64,000 bases of DNA from Plantago major (Eukaryota; Streptophyta; Magnoliopsida; Lamiales; Plantaginaceae). The notes beneath the pieces are model-generated. The model had not been told where the DNA came from. It ran no database searches and saw only the letters and a list, made by a program, of their open reading frames with translations. Positions 12,958-25,174 of this stretch are shown here, one piece after another (the stretch's first letter is position 1; each line of letters starts with the position of its first letter). The position numbers were made by a program, and so were the translations under genes. The stretch is taken from assembly GCA_026545765.1 (NCBI GenBank), contig CM048842.1, forward strand, positions 68,982,371 through 69,046,370, given 5' to 3'.

Positions 12958-13641
12958 TATTTAAATACGCATGCACATCGATCAAAAGGCAAAAGCAAAT
13001 AATTCTGTTGTTCTTCTGCATCAAAGAAGTTCCTTTAGAGTTTAACAACTACAAGCAAAGAGGTAACTTTGTTTACTTTCTTTAAAATACAAAAATCATA
13101 CTCTGTTTCTCTGCTTATGAATATATTTATATAGTTGTGTGCTTGTGTTAATCTGATGTAATTGAGTTATAAAAACAAAATTTTGTCATCATAGTTTAAG
13201 CAGTGGGCGGTGCTGTGTAAGTGTGTTCATGTATATACTAAATTTTGTCCTCATGCTTACGATTTTATATGCAGCAGGTTACTAATTAATTAATTAATTT
13301 GATTGTATTAGATGGCACCAAGAAAGAAAGCTTTTGATTAATTATTTGTCTCTAATGTATAGTACGTACTTACTACTTTACTAAACCTTTCAAATCAGTA
13401 TAACATGTGTATACTAAATTATTAGTTTTTAATTGCATTCAAGTATTAATAATATGCCTGCCTTTGTTTCTAATCACAATGCTAATTTATTGTCTCTACT
13501 GTATAATTGCAATTCAAGTATTAGTAGTCTGTGTATGTTTGGAGTTGGTCAGTTTATAAAATTTCTTGCTAAAAAAATAATAATATGTCTGCCTTTTAAT
13601 TCTTACGTAGTGTTTACTAATATAATTATCGATTGCATTAG
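12958..13641 (+). promoter_or_regulatory. Likely promoter, leader exon and leader intron of the hAT transposase
   Basis: A TATA-like TATTTAAATA lies at 12958-12967. A leader exon may end at 13062 with a donor (AAAGAG|GTAACT), and an acceptor (GCATTAG|ATGG) falls exactly at the transposase ATG at 13642. A second similar acceptor-plus-ATG (GTATTAG|ATGGCACC) lies at about 13311 but opens only a short frame. This is inferred from motifs. Confidence 0.45.
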
Positions 13642-15961
13642 ATGGCAAGCTCCCAATCAACCAAACCCAAAAGAGCACCTGTCTTCTTCGAAGAAACATG
13701 CACACCACTAACTGTTGAGGAAATATTGGAGTTACAGAGATCGTACCCCGAGTGGAAGAAGCTGAAGGAAGGGCGAGACTATATCAACAGAAAGAATAAA
13801 AAGAGAGCTGACTTTTGGAATGGTTTCATGGAGTACGTGGATGACAAAGAGGGTAACAAAGTACTTCGAGCTGAATGTAAGTATTGCGACGCTACATTTG
13901 CTTGTGATCCTAATAGTAATGGTACTAGAAATCTTGGCCACCATTTTCGGACTTGCGTGCATAATCCAAATAATAAAGGTAAAGGAAAGCAATCTGAAAT
14001 AGTATTGAAGCCTGGTAATGGGGATAAAGACAGTGAAGATGGTGAAACGGAATTGAAATGTGTGAGTGTGAATATGAAAGAGGTTAGGGATGTTGTTGCT
14101 TATATGATCATAATTGATGAGTTGCCTTTCAGATTTGTTGAGAACATTGGATTTAGGAATTTGATGGAAAAAGCGTGTCCTAAATTTCAAGTAATGTCAC
14201 GAGCGACTGTTACACGTGATTGTCTTGCTATTTACAAGATTGAAAAGGTTAAGTTGAAGCAATCTTTTAGCGATTCATGCCAGCGAATTTGCATCACAAC
14301 TGATTCTTGGACTTCAAACCAAACCTTGAATTACATGTGCATCACTTCACATTGCATTGATAATGATTGGAAATTACACAAAAGAATCATCAACTTTTGT
14401 CCGATTTCTAGTCATAAAGGTGAAGCTATTGGTAGAGCTATTGAGTCTTGTTTAGAAGCTTGGGGTATAGAAGATGAGCTTTTTACTGTAACAATTGATA
14501 ATGCTAGCTCGAATGATGTTGCATGTGGCTACTTGAGAAGGATGGTTCAACGCACTGGTTGTTTTAGTGATGGTAAATTTTTACATGTAAGATGCATGGC
14601 TCACATAGTTAATTTAATTGTGTGGGATGGGATAGCAAAACAGGGCACTAGTATTAATAGGGTAAGGACTGCCATCAAATATATTAAGAATTCACCGGCA
14701 AGATTACAAAGATTTGAAGAACTTGCGGATAAGGCTAATGTAAATTGCAAAGTCCGTTTGTCACTTGATTGTCCTACACGGTGGAACTCTACTTACACCA
14801 TGTTAGATACCGCATTCAGATATCACAAGGTATTTAGCGGGGTAAGTTTACCAAGTTGGGAGGGTATGCCAAGTGATGAGATGCCTCCGAGGCTGATGAT
14901 TGGAAAAAAGTGGAGAGGCTAGTGGTGTTTTTGAAAGGATTTTACTTGTTGACTCGTCGTGTTTCTGGAACTTCTTATTTGACTAGTAACAAGGGATTTT
15001 TTTGAAATTGCTTCAACTTTTGATACGTTGAACAAGTTGGAGAAGAACAATGATGTTGATTTTAGAGCTATGGTTGTGTCTATGAAATTGAAATATGACA
15101 AATACTGGGGTCAAGTGGAGAAAATGAATAAATTGATTTATGTTGCTGTTATTCTTGACCCACATTCTAAGTTGGAGGTTATTGAATTGACTTTAATGGA
15201 CATGCATGGCTCGATAAAGGGAAAGGAATTGGCTAGTGAGGTGAAAGATTTGGCATATTCGATGTTTGATGAGTATAGGGGTATGTATTCTTCCATGATG
15301 CCGCAAAGTGATCCAAATGATGATGTAGTTTCTAGTGGTGGCATGGATGATCTAGGTGGTATAGACTATGTGAAAAGTATTCAAGATAGGGCCAAAAGAT
15401 TGAAAGGGTCAAGTGGTCATGTGACAAGGAGTGAGTTTGAGAGATATCTGAATGAATCATTGGGAGATGATGAAGTTGATATAGAGACATTGGCATGGTG
15501 GCGTCTAAATGAGCGTAGGTTTCCAATTGTTTTACGAATGGCGCGTGATATACTTGCTATTCCATTGTCAACAATCGCATCAGAATCTGCTTTTAGTGCG
15601 GGAGGGCGCACGATTGATCAATTTCGAAGTTCTTTGAGTCCAAAGGTAATGTACTTAAACTTAATTTACTTTTAAAAACTTGTTTTTAATGCAACTAATA
15701 TGTTTTTCTTATATAATGTTGAAATGCTAGATGGTTCAGGCACTCATTTGTACTCAAGATTGGCTTCGAGCAAAGAAGTCACCTAATTATTCACGCGACA
15801 TGGATGAGAATTTGCGGGAGCTGGAAGAGATAGAGAAGGGTAAGTGATCTATGTATATACTACATCCTTATACTTACTTTCTAGTGTTTTTGTCTCGTAT
15901 CGTATGTACTCAAAAGATTCTTATTTCTAATTATTTGTTCTGTTCCTTTATAGAGTTATAG
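13642..15961 (+). pseudogene. hAT-superfamily transposase (BED zinc finger, RICESLEEPER-like), frame broken twice
   Basis: Coding parts are 13642-15645, 15731-15839 and 15954-15961, with good GT...AG introns between. In order they show an N-terminal BED-type zinc finger (CKYCDATF...HHFRTC, about residues 75-110), the first catalytic region ITTDSWTS, DNASSNDV with the second aspartate, the CMAH motif, the DCPTRWNSTY motif, and the C-terminal hAT dimerisation domain ending IASESAFSAGGR...LICTQDWL. The enzyme would cut and paste hAT DNA elements in the nucleus. Between about 14880 and 15003 the conserved text (DWKKVERLVVFLKGFY) runs in a different frame, and the original frame resumes after a T7 run. 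Two small indels of opposite effect are therefore present. Either the copy is a recent pseudogene or the assembly has two errors there. The catalytic motifs are otherwise intact. Confidence 0.85.
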
Positions 15962-16479
15962 AAGGCAGTACGCCGGAGGAGGAGGATGTCGTTGTCTTCG
16001 TCGTGGAGCCTTAATTGAGTTTTATACTACTTTTGAGAATTCCTTTTATTTATATTATTATTTTGAACAATTACTAGTTTCATTGATTTGCACTATGTTA
16101 TTTAAGTTATTTTTATCAAAGACTTGTAATTCGACTAGTTGGTTGATTTTGCTAGAACTTGTAATTCAAATATTTTAGTTGTCATGACATTTAGAATTTG
16201 GTTGCATTAATTTTAGAATTTTACATGAATCTTTTGTGCTCTGCAATATTAATACAGTGAACTACTTCACCTCAATTGCCATGTGAGTAATAGTATCAAT
16301 AATGATAATCCACGTTTGTATCAAGTTTCAACATAGTGGTTGGGATTCTCTCTATTGGATTGATGTACTGGTAGTAATGTATATGTAGTAAAGTAGTAAT
16401 TAGTAAGGACTAAGGAAAGAGAGCAGCAAACCAAAAATTGTTATGGAAAAGACAAGGAATAAAAAAAAAAAAAATCCGG
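15962..16479. other. 3' flank of the hAT transposase, non-coding
   Basis: AT-rich sequence without further coding signal. It probably includes the transposase 3' untranslated region and the subterminal part of the element. Confidence 0.4.
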
Positions 16480-16640
16480 GCCATACGGTTCACAACCGGA
16501 TCCGGACCAGCTGATCCGGTTCGGTTCGGTCTGAACCGGATTATTCTCGGTTCGGGATCCGGGCTGCACAATTCACCGATTCCGGTCCATTCCGGTTCCG
16601 GGCCGATTCAATTTCGGATCTAGACCGGTGACCAACCCTA
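16480..16640. repeat. GC-rich hAT-like terminal region
   Basis: A dense cluster of CCGGTTCGG, CCGGATCCGG and GGTCCATTCCGG words ends at GGTGACCAACCCTAC (about 16626-16640). Read in reverse this is GTAGGGTTGGTCACC, the kind of terminus and subterminal composition many plant hAT elements have. It could be the right end of the element carrying the transposase 0.7 kb to the left, or a separate relic. No matching left end was found. Confidence 0.45.
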
Positions 16641-16698
16641 CTAGTAACGGCATGTAATTTTCTCGGATATTTTTTATTCTCTTCTTCACTTCTAAGTA

Positions 16699-16856
16699 AG
16701 GCTCTGTTCTTTTCAACTTAAAACTCATTCGATTCGATTCCATTCGATTCGATTAGTTATATTTTATACTACAATTGATTCGATTCGATTCAATTGATTC
16801 GATTCGATTCGATTCGATTCGATTCGATTCAAGAATTTATTTGAAAAACAGAGCCT
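16699..16856. mobile_element. MITE with GATTC microsatellite core
   Basis: The left end AGGCTCTGTTCTTTTCAA is mirrored at the right end by TTGAAAAACAGAGCCT. Between them is an imperfect (GATTC)n array at about 16729-16829, broken by an AT-rich spacer. Length is about 158 bases. The inverted ends and small size indicate a miniature inverted-repeat transposable element. I could not assign a clear target duplication. Confidence 0.6.
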
Positions 16857-18400
16857 AAATATGTTCCGCCAAATCGTATCATCGTTTCTCTCAATCGGAA
16901 TGTAATTAAGAGTTTACTAATTGATGCGACTCATCTATTTTTATGGACCATCACACCTAGGAATTAAGGTACTTGATATTCCTAACTCGTACAGATCATA
17001 CATTTTTTTTGGTGACTGTTCTATATATAAGAAATGAGATGTTAACATTGATATATGACATTTTTATCAAGATCTGACGCAAATTGTGCTAAGGCTTCTA
17101 ATTTTACAAATCGTCAGTTCCAATATTAGTTTCCAGCTACTTGTTTCACGACTTTGATTTAGAAATGAGAGATATCTGAGTTCCGACTCTTTGATGAAGA
17201 CCAATTTATTTGTGATCGTTGAACTTTTGTGAGTTGACGGGTGGGATTGATCTTTACTTTATTGATTGCGTCGAAACGAAGCTGTCTTATTTTTTTATAA
17301 ATTATATCATTGTCCTTTGTTTGGGGTGAAAATTTTATCACATAAAATACTCAACTATTTTATTTATTATTACAAAAGATGCCCAACTTAATTTTTATAA
17401 CAAACTAGTGCTCAACTATTAATATTCTATCACAAAAGGTACTCTGATCGATTTTTTTGTCGTAATTATGACGTGTATAATATTCAGGGAAAATATCAAC
17501 CACAAACAAGGAAAAAAAAAACACATTTAACTTTAAAGTCCTTATATATAGATTATTAAAGAGAAATGTACATAAGTATAATTATCAACTCACTTAAGCT
17601 CTTTAAACATTAGATCATTAGTTCGTTATATTTAGATCGATATGGTAAAGGAGACACTAGAGCTTGCTTGTCATCATGTTCAGTTATGATGGTATGACAC
17701 TATAAAATATGCTAGTTCTCACATTGCGTGAGGAAAGGACGAGGTTGTTTGACGAAACACTTAGCTAGATAGCGATTGGTTTCGAAATGCACATCTCATC
17801 GGTAAATATTTTTAAATAGCACGTCAACAACCCGGCCAAGGTTTTAAGTTGTTGAATCGCGCACTGACCATGAAGCACGATGATTTGTAGTCCATTTTCG
17901 ATGTGCAATTGGGATGTTCAGGTCTTGTATAAAATGCACACTTAAGTGCCAGTCGGAATTGCACATGGGTCCTTAGCATTTGAAATGACACGAGAGAGTG
18001 CAATTCGGACCGAAGCCCCATCAAAATGCACATGCCTTGAGATGTATGTTTCAAATCAATTGCACACTACCTCATCACCTATTGATGTGTGATCAAACTT
18101 TAAATTGCACATGAATACACACAACAATCACTACCTTAATTTTTAGTGGTATAAGAAGGTTGAAGGTAGTGGAGGACTCCGGTGTGGTGGTGGAGGACGA
18201 GATGAAGAAGAAGGGTATATGTGAAGAATGAACATAGATAAAGAAGAAAGTGAAATGAAGACGAAGGGTGACTTAGATTGAAACTTTCACCGAATACACA
18301 AGGGTAATATAGACAATTCACGTGTTTTTTTTTCCAACCAAGCATAAGGATAGACTTGACATTTCATATGGGTTTTTTTTGACTTATTAGTAATAGACAC
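16857..18400. other. Intergenic DNA with degraded repeats, no gene seen
   Basis: The stretch 17335-17470 contains repeated phrases of the type CACAAAAGRTRCYC / CTCAACTATT (three spaced variants), which look like part of an old repeat. Nothing else is recognisable. Confidence 0.4.
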
Positions 18401-19000
18401 GACCAAATAGAACCAGGAACCGAGAATGAAACTGAAACCAAACCGAAATCGCGGCAGGAACTGCACGGTTCCAAGAATCGAACTGAAACTGCATTGTGCA
18501 GTTCCGGTTCCTAGTATAAGAGAACCACAAATCGAAAATGGAACCAACGATCCCGGAACCGCCGATTCCATGTAAATGTGGCCCTTTGAAACTTCTTACT
18601 TAGTGTGTAAGCCCCTTTTTTTTCAATTTTTTATTAGTAAAAAACATTAATAATAACTAAGTAATATAACTAAATTTTAGTAAGTTATAACTGTTATTGC
18701 GTAAAATGTAAAGATAAAAAAACTAATTAAATATAAATATACCTAATTTCATCATTTATGTATAATTAAATTGACCAACTAATTTAGTTTAGCAAATGAT
18801 AACAAATTAAGCCTTTTTAAAAAAAGAAGAAGTTGTGGTTCTGCTGTTCAAACCACGCAGTTCAAAACCGCATGGTTACGATTACAAGCGCATCTGGTTC
18901 TGGAACCGAACCGTGCGATTCCGATTTTGGTTCTGGTTAGTTTCCCAACAAATGGAATTGACGGTTTTGGAATCGAGAACCACCGGTCTAATTGGTAAGA
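18400..19000. repeat. Two GAACC/GGTTC-rich tracts, hAT-like relic
   Basis: Tracts at about 18410-18590 and 18830-19000 are full of GAACCGG/GGTTCCGG words, while the middle is AT-rich. The left tract ends at GGCCACATTTACATGG when read in reverse. The composition resembles the two subterminal regions of a non-autonomous plant hAT element. The ends and duplications are not clear enough to delimit it. Confidence 0.4.
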
Positions 19001-19339
19001 GGGAAATGCATTTGATTAATGAAAGAACTTGTTCGATATGTAGGTTACTAGGTTTGGCTAATTTCAGTACTACATCGCACTACGCTAACATTAGTACATC
19101 ATTCAAAATTTGACAAATGGCATAATTAAACAATTAAAAATTAATTTATAATATAATGTAATAATATAAAACAATTTTAGAAATATAAATTACATAAAAT
19201 TACAAAACCCATCCTTCTAAATATTATCTTTACATTTTAAATCCTAAACTTCTACTTCTTCTCCAAAATTACCACCACCACCTCATCCCCACCGCACCAC
19301 CACTTTTATCTTGTTAATTTTTTCAAAAATAAAATGAAA
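19001..19339. other. AT-rich non-coding DNA
   Basis: No gene is seen. A CACC-rich stretch at 19270-19305 resembles, in reverse, the GGTGG-rich DNA at 22080-22132 and 36542-36560. It may be part of the outer arms of the inverted-repeat element described next. Confidence 0.35.
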
Positions 19340-19849
19340 ACTTGAAGAACAGAGCTTCCATGGGAGCTCGAAAAGTGCTCCATTGGAAGCTCGAAAAAGA
19401 GCTCAAGTGGGAGCTCGGAAAAGCTTCGAAACTTGAATGGGAGCACGTTTTCGAGCTTCCATGGGAGCTCGAAAAGAGCTCCATTGGAAGCTCGAAAAAG
19501 AGTTCAAGTGGAAGCTCGGAAAAGCTTCCATGGAAGCGTCCCAATCCGAAATTGGGTTTCATGTTTGGCTTCGAATTAGTGGTTGTGGATGACTGATTTT
19601 GTTTCGATGGAGGGTGATTGTTAGTATAAGATTTCGAACCTTAGCTTTGATCTGGAATAGACTAAATCGAGTTAGAAAACTCTTTGCAATTTACAGGGAC
19701 CTAACTGAAAGTTTGAAGAAATTAAAAGGACCTTCATTTGAGAATTTGGGTTGGGCCAGGGGTTTTTGCGAAATTAGACTGCTTAGCGATTACAATTATT
19801 AAACTGAGAATGGTGAACTTATGACGTGAATTGTTCTACCATAGTTGGT

Positions 19850-19910
19850 TGATTATTGGAGTAATCTTCAAGAGGTCGAAGGTTCAAACCTTGACCATGT
19901 GAAGCATTTT
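19850..19910 (+). mobile_element. SINE-like tRNA-related fragment within the inverted-repeat element
   Basis: The words TAGTTGGTTGATTATTGG and, about 40 bases later, AGGTCGAAGGTTCAAACC look like degenerate A and B boxes of a tRNA-derived SINE, followed by T-rich sequence. The B box is good; the A box is weak. Confidence 0.35.
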
Positions 19911-20858
19911 TGTTATTTTTAAATTTTCTTTTATTCCTTTTGTTTCCTTTCACTTTTAGCATTTGTATGTGTCTAGTAATTTAGTATTATGTTTCTAAAC
20001 ACAATTTAGACCGGGTGTATCTTTTTTTAGTAATTTTTTAACGACCGAGTTAGGTCGTTTGAACTAAGGAAAACTATTGACACTTTTTCTTGTGTTTTCT
20101 TATTAACTATTAGTACTATATTTTAAAAAAATAGTTTGAACATCAAAATATTAAATGTCTATTTTACCAAAATATATGAGTAAGTCTCTGGAGAGATGGT
20201 GTTATAGAAAGACTAAAAAAGACAGACAAACATTACATTTATATAAAAAAACATTACAGGTTTTATTAAGAACATCGGTGATATACATTACATAAAAAAT
20301 AATATAAAATGTTCACTTATAAAACATTAATGATATTGTTTAAAACATTACACATATACTTAAAAACATCAATCCGTCTCTCAGGTCTCTCACTAATACA
20401 CGTCTCTTTCAAGACTTTGTGAAATATTAAATGTCTATCATTGTGATAATTGTTGTTCCATGCAATGACATGAAAAATTCAAAAAAGATAGCTTAATTGG
20501 TAGCATTGCGATTTAGGTACCTTTTTGTTTATTTCGTTTCCAATTCAGGTACCGTTACGTTAAATTTAATCGGATTAGTAAAGAACTAGCGCGAATTAAT
20601 CGATTTCACCGTCAAGTTGAAGTGTGGGTTCCACAGTTCACGCGCTCTGGTTTTAACATTATATAAATTATTTTAAAAAAATAGATAGAAATTGCATTGA
20701 AAGACCTGAAGAAGTGTAATCGGAATTTGGGGAAATTTTTTCGGTTTGATTCGAACCGACTAAGTCAACATGATGGTCTTTGTTGTCATGATCTTCCTAT
20801 GCTGTATAATTTTCAATTTTCCGTTGAGAAATGAAAACTTGAATTGATCCCCAAATCT

Positions 20859-20962
20859 AACTCTACTAGCTTTGTATTAAAAACCTAAACAAATTTACCC
20901 AATATGTGTAAACTCTACTAACTTTGTATTAAAAACCTAAACAAATTTACCCAATATGTGTA
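20859..20962. repeat. Tandem duplication of a 52-base unit
   Basis: The unit beginning AACTCTACTAGCTTTG is repeated immediately with a single base difference (AACTCTACTAACTTTG). No function is suggested. Confidence 0.9.
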
Positions 20963-21600
20963 ACAACTTCGTGACAGACTTAGGTGACAACCAGTATCCT
21001 ATATCTGACCCTCAAATCAACTTTTTTTGTTTCATAACAACAAAGCACAATACCATTGGGACAAGAGTCATTTCTTACACAATTTGTCCCGTATGCTTTC
21101 TTCACCGGAAGTTGTTCTTTTATCAGTCAATTAATTACAATCAATCCCTTGCCAAACCCAAATTCTCAAATGAAGGTCCTTTTAATTTCTGCAAATTTTC
21201 ATTTAGGTCCCTGCGAATTTCAAAAGGTTTTCAAACTCGATTTAATCTGTTTCTAATCCAAGCCAAGTTTAGAATCTTATACTACTAACAATCAACCTCC
21301 ATCCAAACAACACATTAAAAGTTCAGATCTGGTGTTTTGTAGTCATGTTGAGCTTCCATGGAAGCTCGACAGAGAGCTTTCCATGGAGTTCGTCCTCCAT
21401 GGAAATCTCCGTTTGCTTCCATGGAAAGCTCGAATTCGAGCTTCTTCAATGGAAGCTCGACGGAGCATTCCATGGAGTTCGCCCTCCATGGAAAATCTCC
21501 GTTTGCGTCCATGGAAAGCTCGAATTCATGGACGATCTGGAGCTGGCTCCGGTGACCGGATCTCGCCCGAGCTCCGATCTTTTTTCTTTTTAGTTCAAGT

Positions 21601-22127
21601 CTTATTTATTTAAAAATGAAATAGGGATGTTTGTGAAAGTTTGATTTCGGGCAAATTTCATATGGACCCCCTGCTAGATTTCGTAATTACAGATAGGTAA
21701 GATTGTATGATAACATGTAGTCAGGTTAGATAAAAATCAATTACATATAAGTTCAGAATTTGACTTTGGCGATTTAAAAGTGGAAGTCTATTTTGCCTCG
21801 CTCAATTATCAACTTTTAGAAATTGCCAAACAGCCTTAACTTATCGCTGTCATGTGCATGGCACATGTGGACTTCTATGTAATTAAACCTGAACTTTTAT
21901 ATGCTTACATGTAATTGAATTATGACCGTCATTCTTTTATTGATCGGAGCTTCCGCCATGGACTGCCGGAGCTCCGGCCACGCCACGGCTTCCGATCTTT
22001 TTTTTTTTTTTTTTTATTGAGCTTAGCCATGGAAGTCTGATAAAAGAAAAGATCGAGCTTCCTCAGACTCGGCGTGATTTGGTGGTGGTGTGCGGTGTTT
22101 GTGGTGGGGAAGAAGATGGTGGGTGGT
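21601..22127. other. Non-coding DNA between the inverted-repeat element and the Tat-type retrotransposon
   Basis: A second cluster of GGAGCTCCGG/CCATGG words with a T-run (21999-22016) lies at 21945-22040 and resembles the arm ends of the inverted-repeat element. GGTGG-rich DNA follows and is the insertion target of the retrotransposon. Confidence 0.45.
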
Positions 22128-22132
22128 GGTGC

Positions 22133-23062
22133 TGTTGATACGGAAATATGTCCAATCCGTCATAAAGGACCTAGGAACGAATCCTAAGGCATCCCAAGTC
22201 ATCCAATGGATCCGAGACACTTTGGTCCGAGCCAATCCGTCCGAGGCGGACCAACCATGGTCGACCCACATTGAAAGGGACGAAGGATTTGGACCTCTGA
22301 GGCTGACCGGAACCAGGTCCGACCCACCTGGTCCGAGCCTCTCGGGAAAGGAGCATAGTGCTAAGTCGATCCCTCTCCGACGAGGACTCGATCCGGATGT
22401 CAACTTGGATCCAGCATGACCATCTCATAAAGCAACCAAGCAAATGGGCACCAAAGAGTGAAATGTCCGAACCCAGGAGCTCCGAATCGGAAGAGTTGGA
22501 TGAGGCGGAGAACTTCCTCGGTGATGACTAAATATGGTGGGACGATCGTCCGGACCCGACTCTCGAACACAGGAACTCGGCAGAACTAGTCACATCCTCA
22601 AGAACTCTCCCAATAATGACCAGACTACCCCTAAAGCCCAAGATGGCATGGGCTAAAGCTTCATTGTTGGGCTATGGGCCTCATATTAGCATTGGTGGCT
22701 CAATCCTGGCCGTACACATGGCGCAATCCTAGCAACCCCTCCATTTTGATGATAGCCTATAAATAAGGCACACATCCCCACAAGATCAAGTAAGTCATCT
22801 TACAAGTCACATCACGACCCCAATCCCGAGCATTATACAGAGTTGATCTTCAGTCACTCTCGAGTAAAGTCTCATCCCGGTTTGACAGTTAGCAAACCGG
22901 GCACTAACCCCCCCCCCCCCACTCAAGTGTGAAGGTCCTTACCGAAGCAGTTGGTCGCTGGTCCTTACGCATTGGTCCTTACCTAGCAAGGAGCTTCTTA
23001 CCTTGGCACCCATTAGTGGAGTTGAATAAAATCTAAGTAGTTGGGGAGTTACACCCTCAACA
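22133..23062 (+). repeat. 5' LTR of the Tat-type element
   Basis: It starts TGTTGATACGG and ends CCCTCAACA. It has a TATA box (TATAAATA, 22758-22765) in the usual place and a 13-base C run (22908-22920) about 140 bases before its end. Confidence 0.93.
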
Positions 23063-23427
23063 TTTTGGCGCCGTCTGTGGGAATCTTTACAAAAAGTCCC
23101 GTTCTCTTCAGTAATGGCAAGAACAAGAAGGTCCACGAGAACCAACGCATCGCCATTGGTACGCTGCTCCAAGACAAAGGGGAAGACCTCTCACTAGAAG
23201 AGGTGGGGTAGCAAGAGTTTCAACAAGAGAAGTAATAGATGATCCAAGTGATGGCCATACCGCTAGTCTTTCTTCTGGCGAGGAAAGAGCCACTAATCCA
23301 CCAGTAGGGATCCAGACACTTGGGGACGAAGGACAGGCTCCTCCGGCAGGAACACATGGTCCTCCTCCAGGAAGAAACTTTACCCTCCCGAATGGGCAGA
23401 TCATTCGTCCTAGTGAGTTCGGGATGA

Positions 23428-25170
23428 ATGAGAATCAGTTTGGCCTCTTACTCACCACTATTCAAGGATGCTTTGGATCGAACAACCTCCGACCTCCTCG
23501 GCACTCCACCTTTGGCAATCCCAAGACAAGCTGAACCCGCTCAATCAAGAAATGAGCACCGTCCCATCCAACAACGGCTGGGGGAACAAGCTCAACCGGA
23601 AGATCTAAGGAACCTTCTTAACAGGAGGGCCGCTGCTTCTCATGGACAACGAAGGAGAAGTCCAGAAGTGCCAGTAGGCGAAGTGGGAACCGATCGAGGA
23701 GCTCAACAACAAGCGCCAAGAGATCAAATGGCGGAAAGCATCCCGATAGTTCCAATCGGTGATCTTCCTCCAGATGTAGCTATCAACCCAGAATCGGTGA
23801 ATGACCGGTACCGAGCGGATCTACCTCCAACGAAGGCCTTGGAAACACAAATTGCCACCTTAAGCAAGATGGTCAAAGCACATGAGAAGGTGGTAGTTAA
23901 AACTCCCAACCCTCTGTGCGATGAGATCAGAAGAGAAAGAAAGCGCCCCGACTGTGTTATCCCAAGCCTTGAGCATTACTATGGAGATACTTGCCCTGTA
24001 GGGCATCTTACTAGATACGAAAGTAAGATGGAAAGCAATGGACTCAACGACAACATGAAAGCTCTCAACTTTTCCACCACACTCTTTGGAGAAGCAGTGG
24101 ATTGGTGGACCTCACTACCTAATGGTTCCATCAGATCTTATGCAGACGTCGCCTCCCTTTTCTTGAAAAGGTTTGAGAAAGCAAAGAAAAGGAAGAGGTC
24201 AGTTGAGCACCTGGCAGGCATAATCCAGAAAGAGCATGAGGACCTTAGAACCTTCCTTGACCGCTTCAAGTACGACAGGTAGAGCCTCATAGCATCAAAG
24301 AGCGGGTCCGACACCTATATGCTAACACTTATAATGATGAGCTTAGAAGGAAGCTTTCCAACGAAGAAATCACCACTGAAAAGTACCTGGAAGATATCTG
24401 CGAAGGAGTCTTGTATGGAGAAGAGTACCGAAGAAATGTCCCAATAAGAGCAGGGATAAAGAAGGGGAAAGAACAAGTACGACAGGAACTTCCTCCTCGT
24501 CAAGGGAAGTTCGAGCAAAAAAGAGATCTCAAGGACAGGAAAGAATTCCGTAGAGAAAGAACTCCACCTAGGAGATACGCCGAGTATACTCGCCTCAACA
24601 GACCAAGATCCGACATCTTGGCTTCTATTGTTGAGAAGGACTTAAATATACAATGGCCTAAACCTGTCAGGAGCAGCAAGAAGAGTAAATTTTCTAAAGA
24701 CTACTGTAGGTTCCACAAGCAGAAAGGTCACCCGACTGAGGATTGCATCCAGTTGAAAACAAAAATCGAAAGACTAGTGAGAAGTGGGAAGTTAAAAGAA
24801 CTAACAGGTGAAGAGGAACCCTCCAGGCATAGAAAGAATGAGCAGAGAAGAGAGGAGCGTGATTCCGAACCTCCGACAGGATCTTTACCACCACCTCCAG
24901 CGGAAATCCCACCTCGGCATGCCCAAAGATATCAAGGGTACCGCGAAGATACAGAAATGGAGAACCTCCCTTACAGTGGAGTTATCAACGCCATTGCAGG
25001 AGGACCAATAGGGGGAGATAGCAGAAATGCAAGGGAAAGGACCGCGCAACACTTGAGGAATAACGACAGAGCTTACGGTCCACCAATACGAAGGCAAATG
25101 CAATTACCTTTGACGATAGCGAGATCCCCCCACCAACGTCTGGCGGAGGAGATCTCAAGGACCCTGATGT
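23428..25170 (+). pseudogene. Gag region of the Tat-type element (fossil)
   Basis: The retrotransposon Gag core is seen at AVDWWTSLPNGSI...LFLKRFEKAK (about 24090-24180). A zinc-knuckle-like CRFHKQKGHPTEDC follows near 24705-24750, then a basic/acidic region. Gag forms the virus-like particle. The region is broken. Confidence 0.8.
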
Positions 25171-25174
25171 CCCT

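Larger units (their letters stand above)
19340..21600. mobile_element. Large inverted-repeat (foldback or MULE-like) element
   Basis: The left arm (about 19340-19800) and right arm (about 21080-21600) are inverted copies. Phrases such as TTAAAAGGACCTTCATTTGA, GAATTTGGGTT, CAGGGACCTAA and GATTGTTAGTATAAGAT in the left arm recur reversed in the right arm. The outer part of each arm consists of tandem words built on GAGCTC, GAAGCTCGA and CCATGG, themselves palindromic. The middle (19850-21080) has no transposase. The right flank to 22132 and the DNA after 36546 carry related GGTGG-rich sequence, so the real right end may lie beyond the Tat-type insertion. Superfamily is inferred. Confidence 0.55.

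Noticed and set aside
20170-20420. MITE with GTCTCT ends
   Set aside because: The GTCTCTGGAGAG and GTCTCTCAGG words are short and not convincingly inverted over a longer length.
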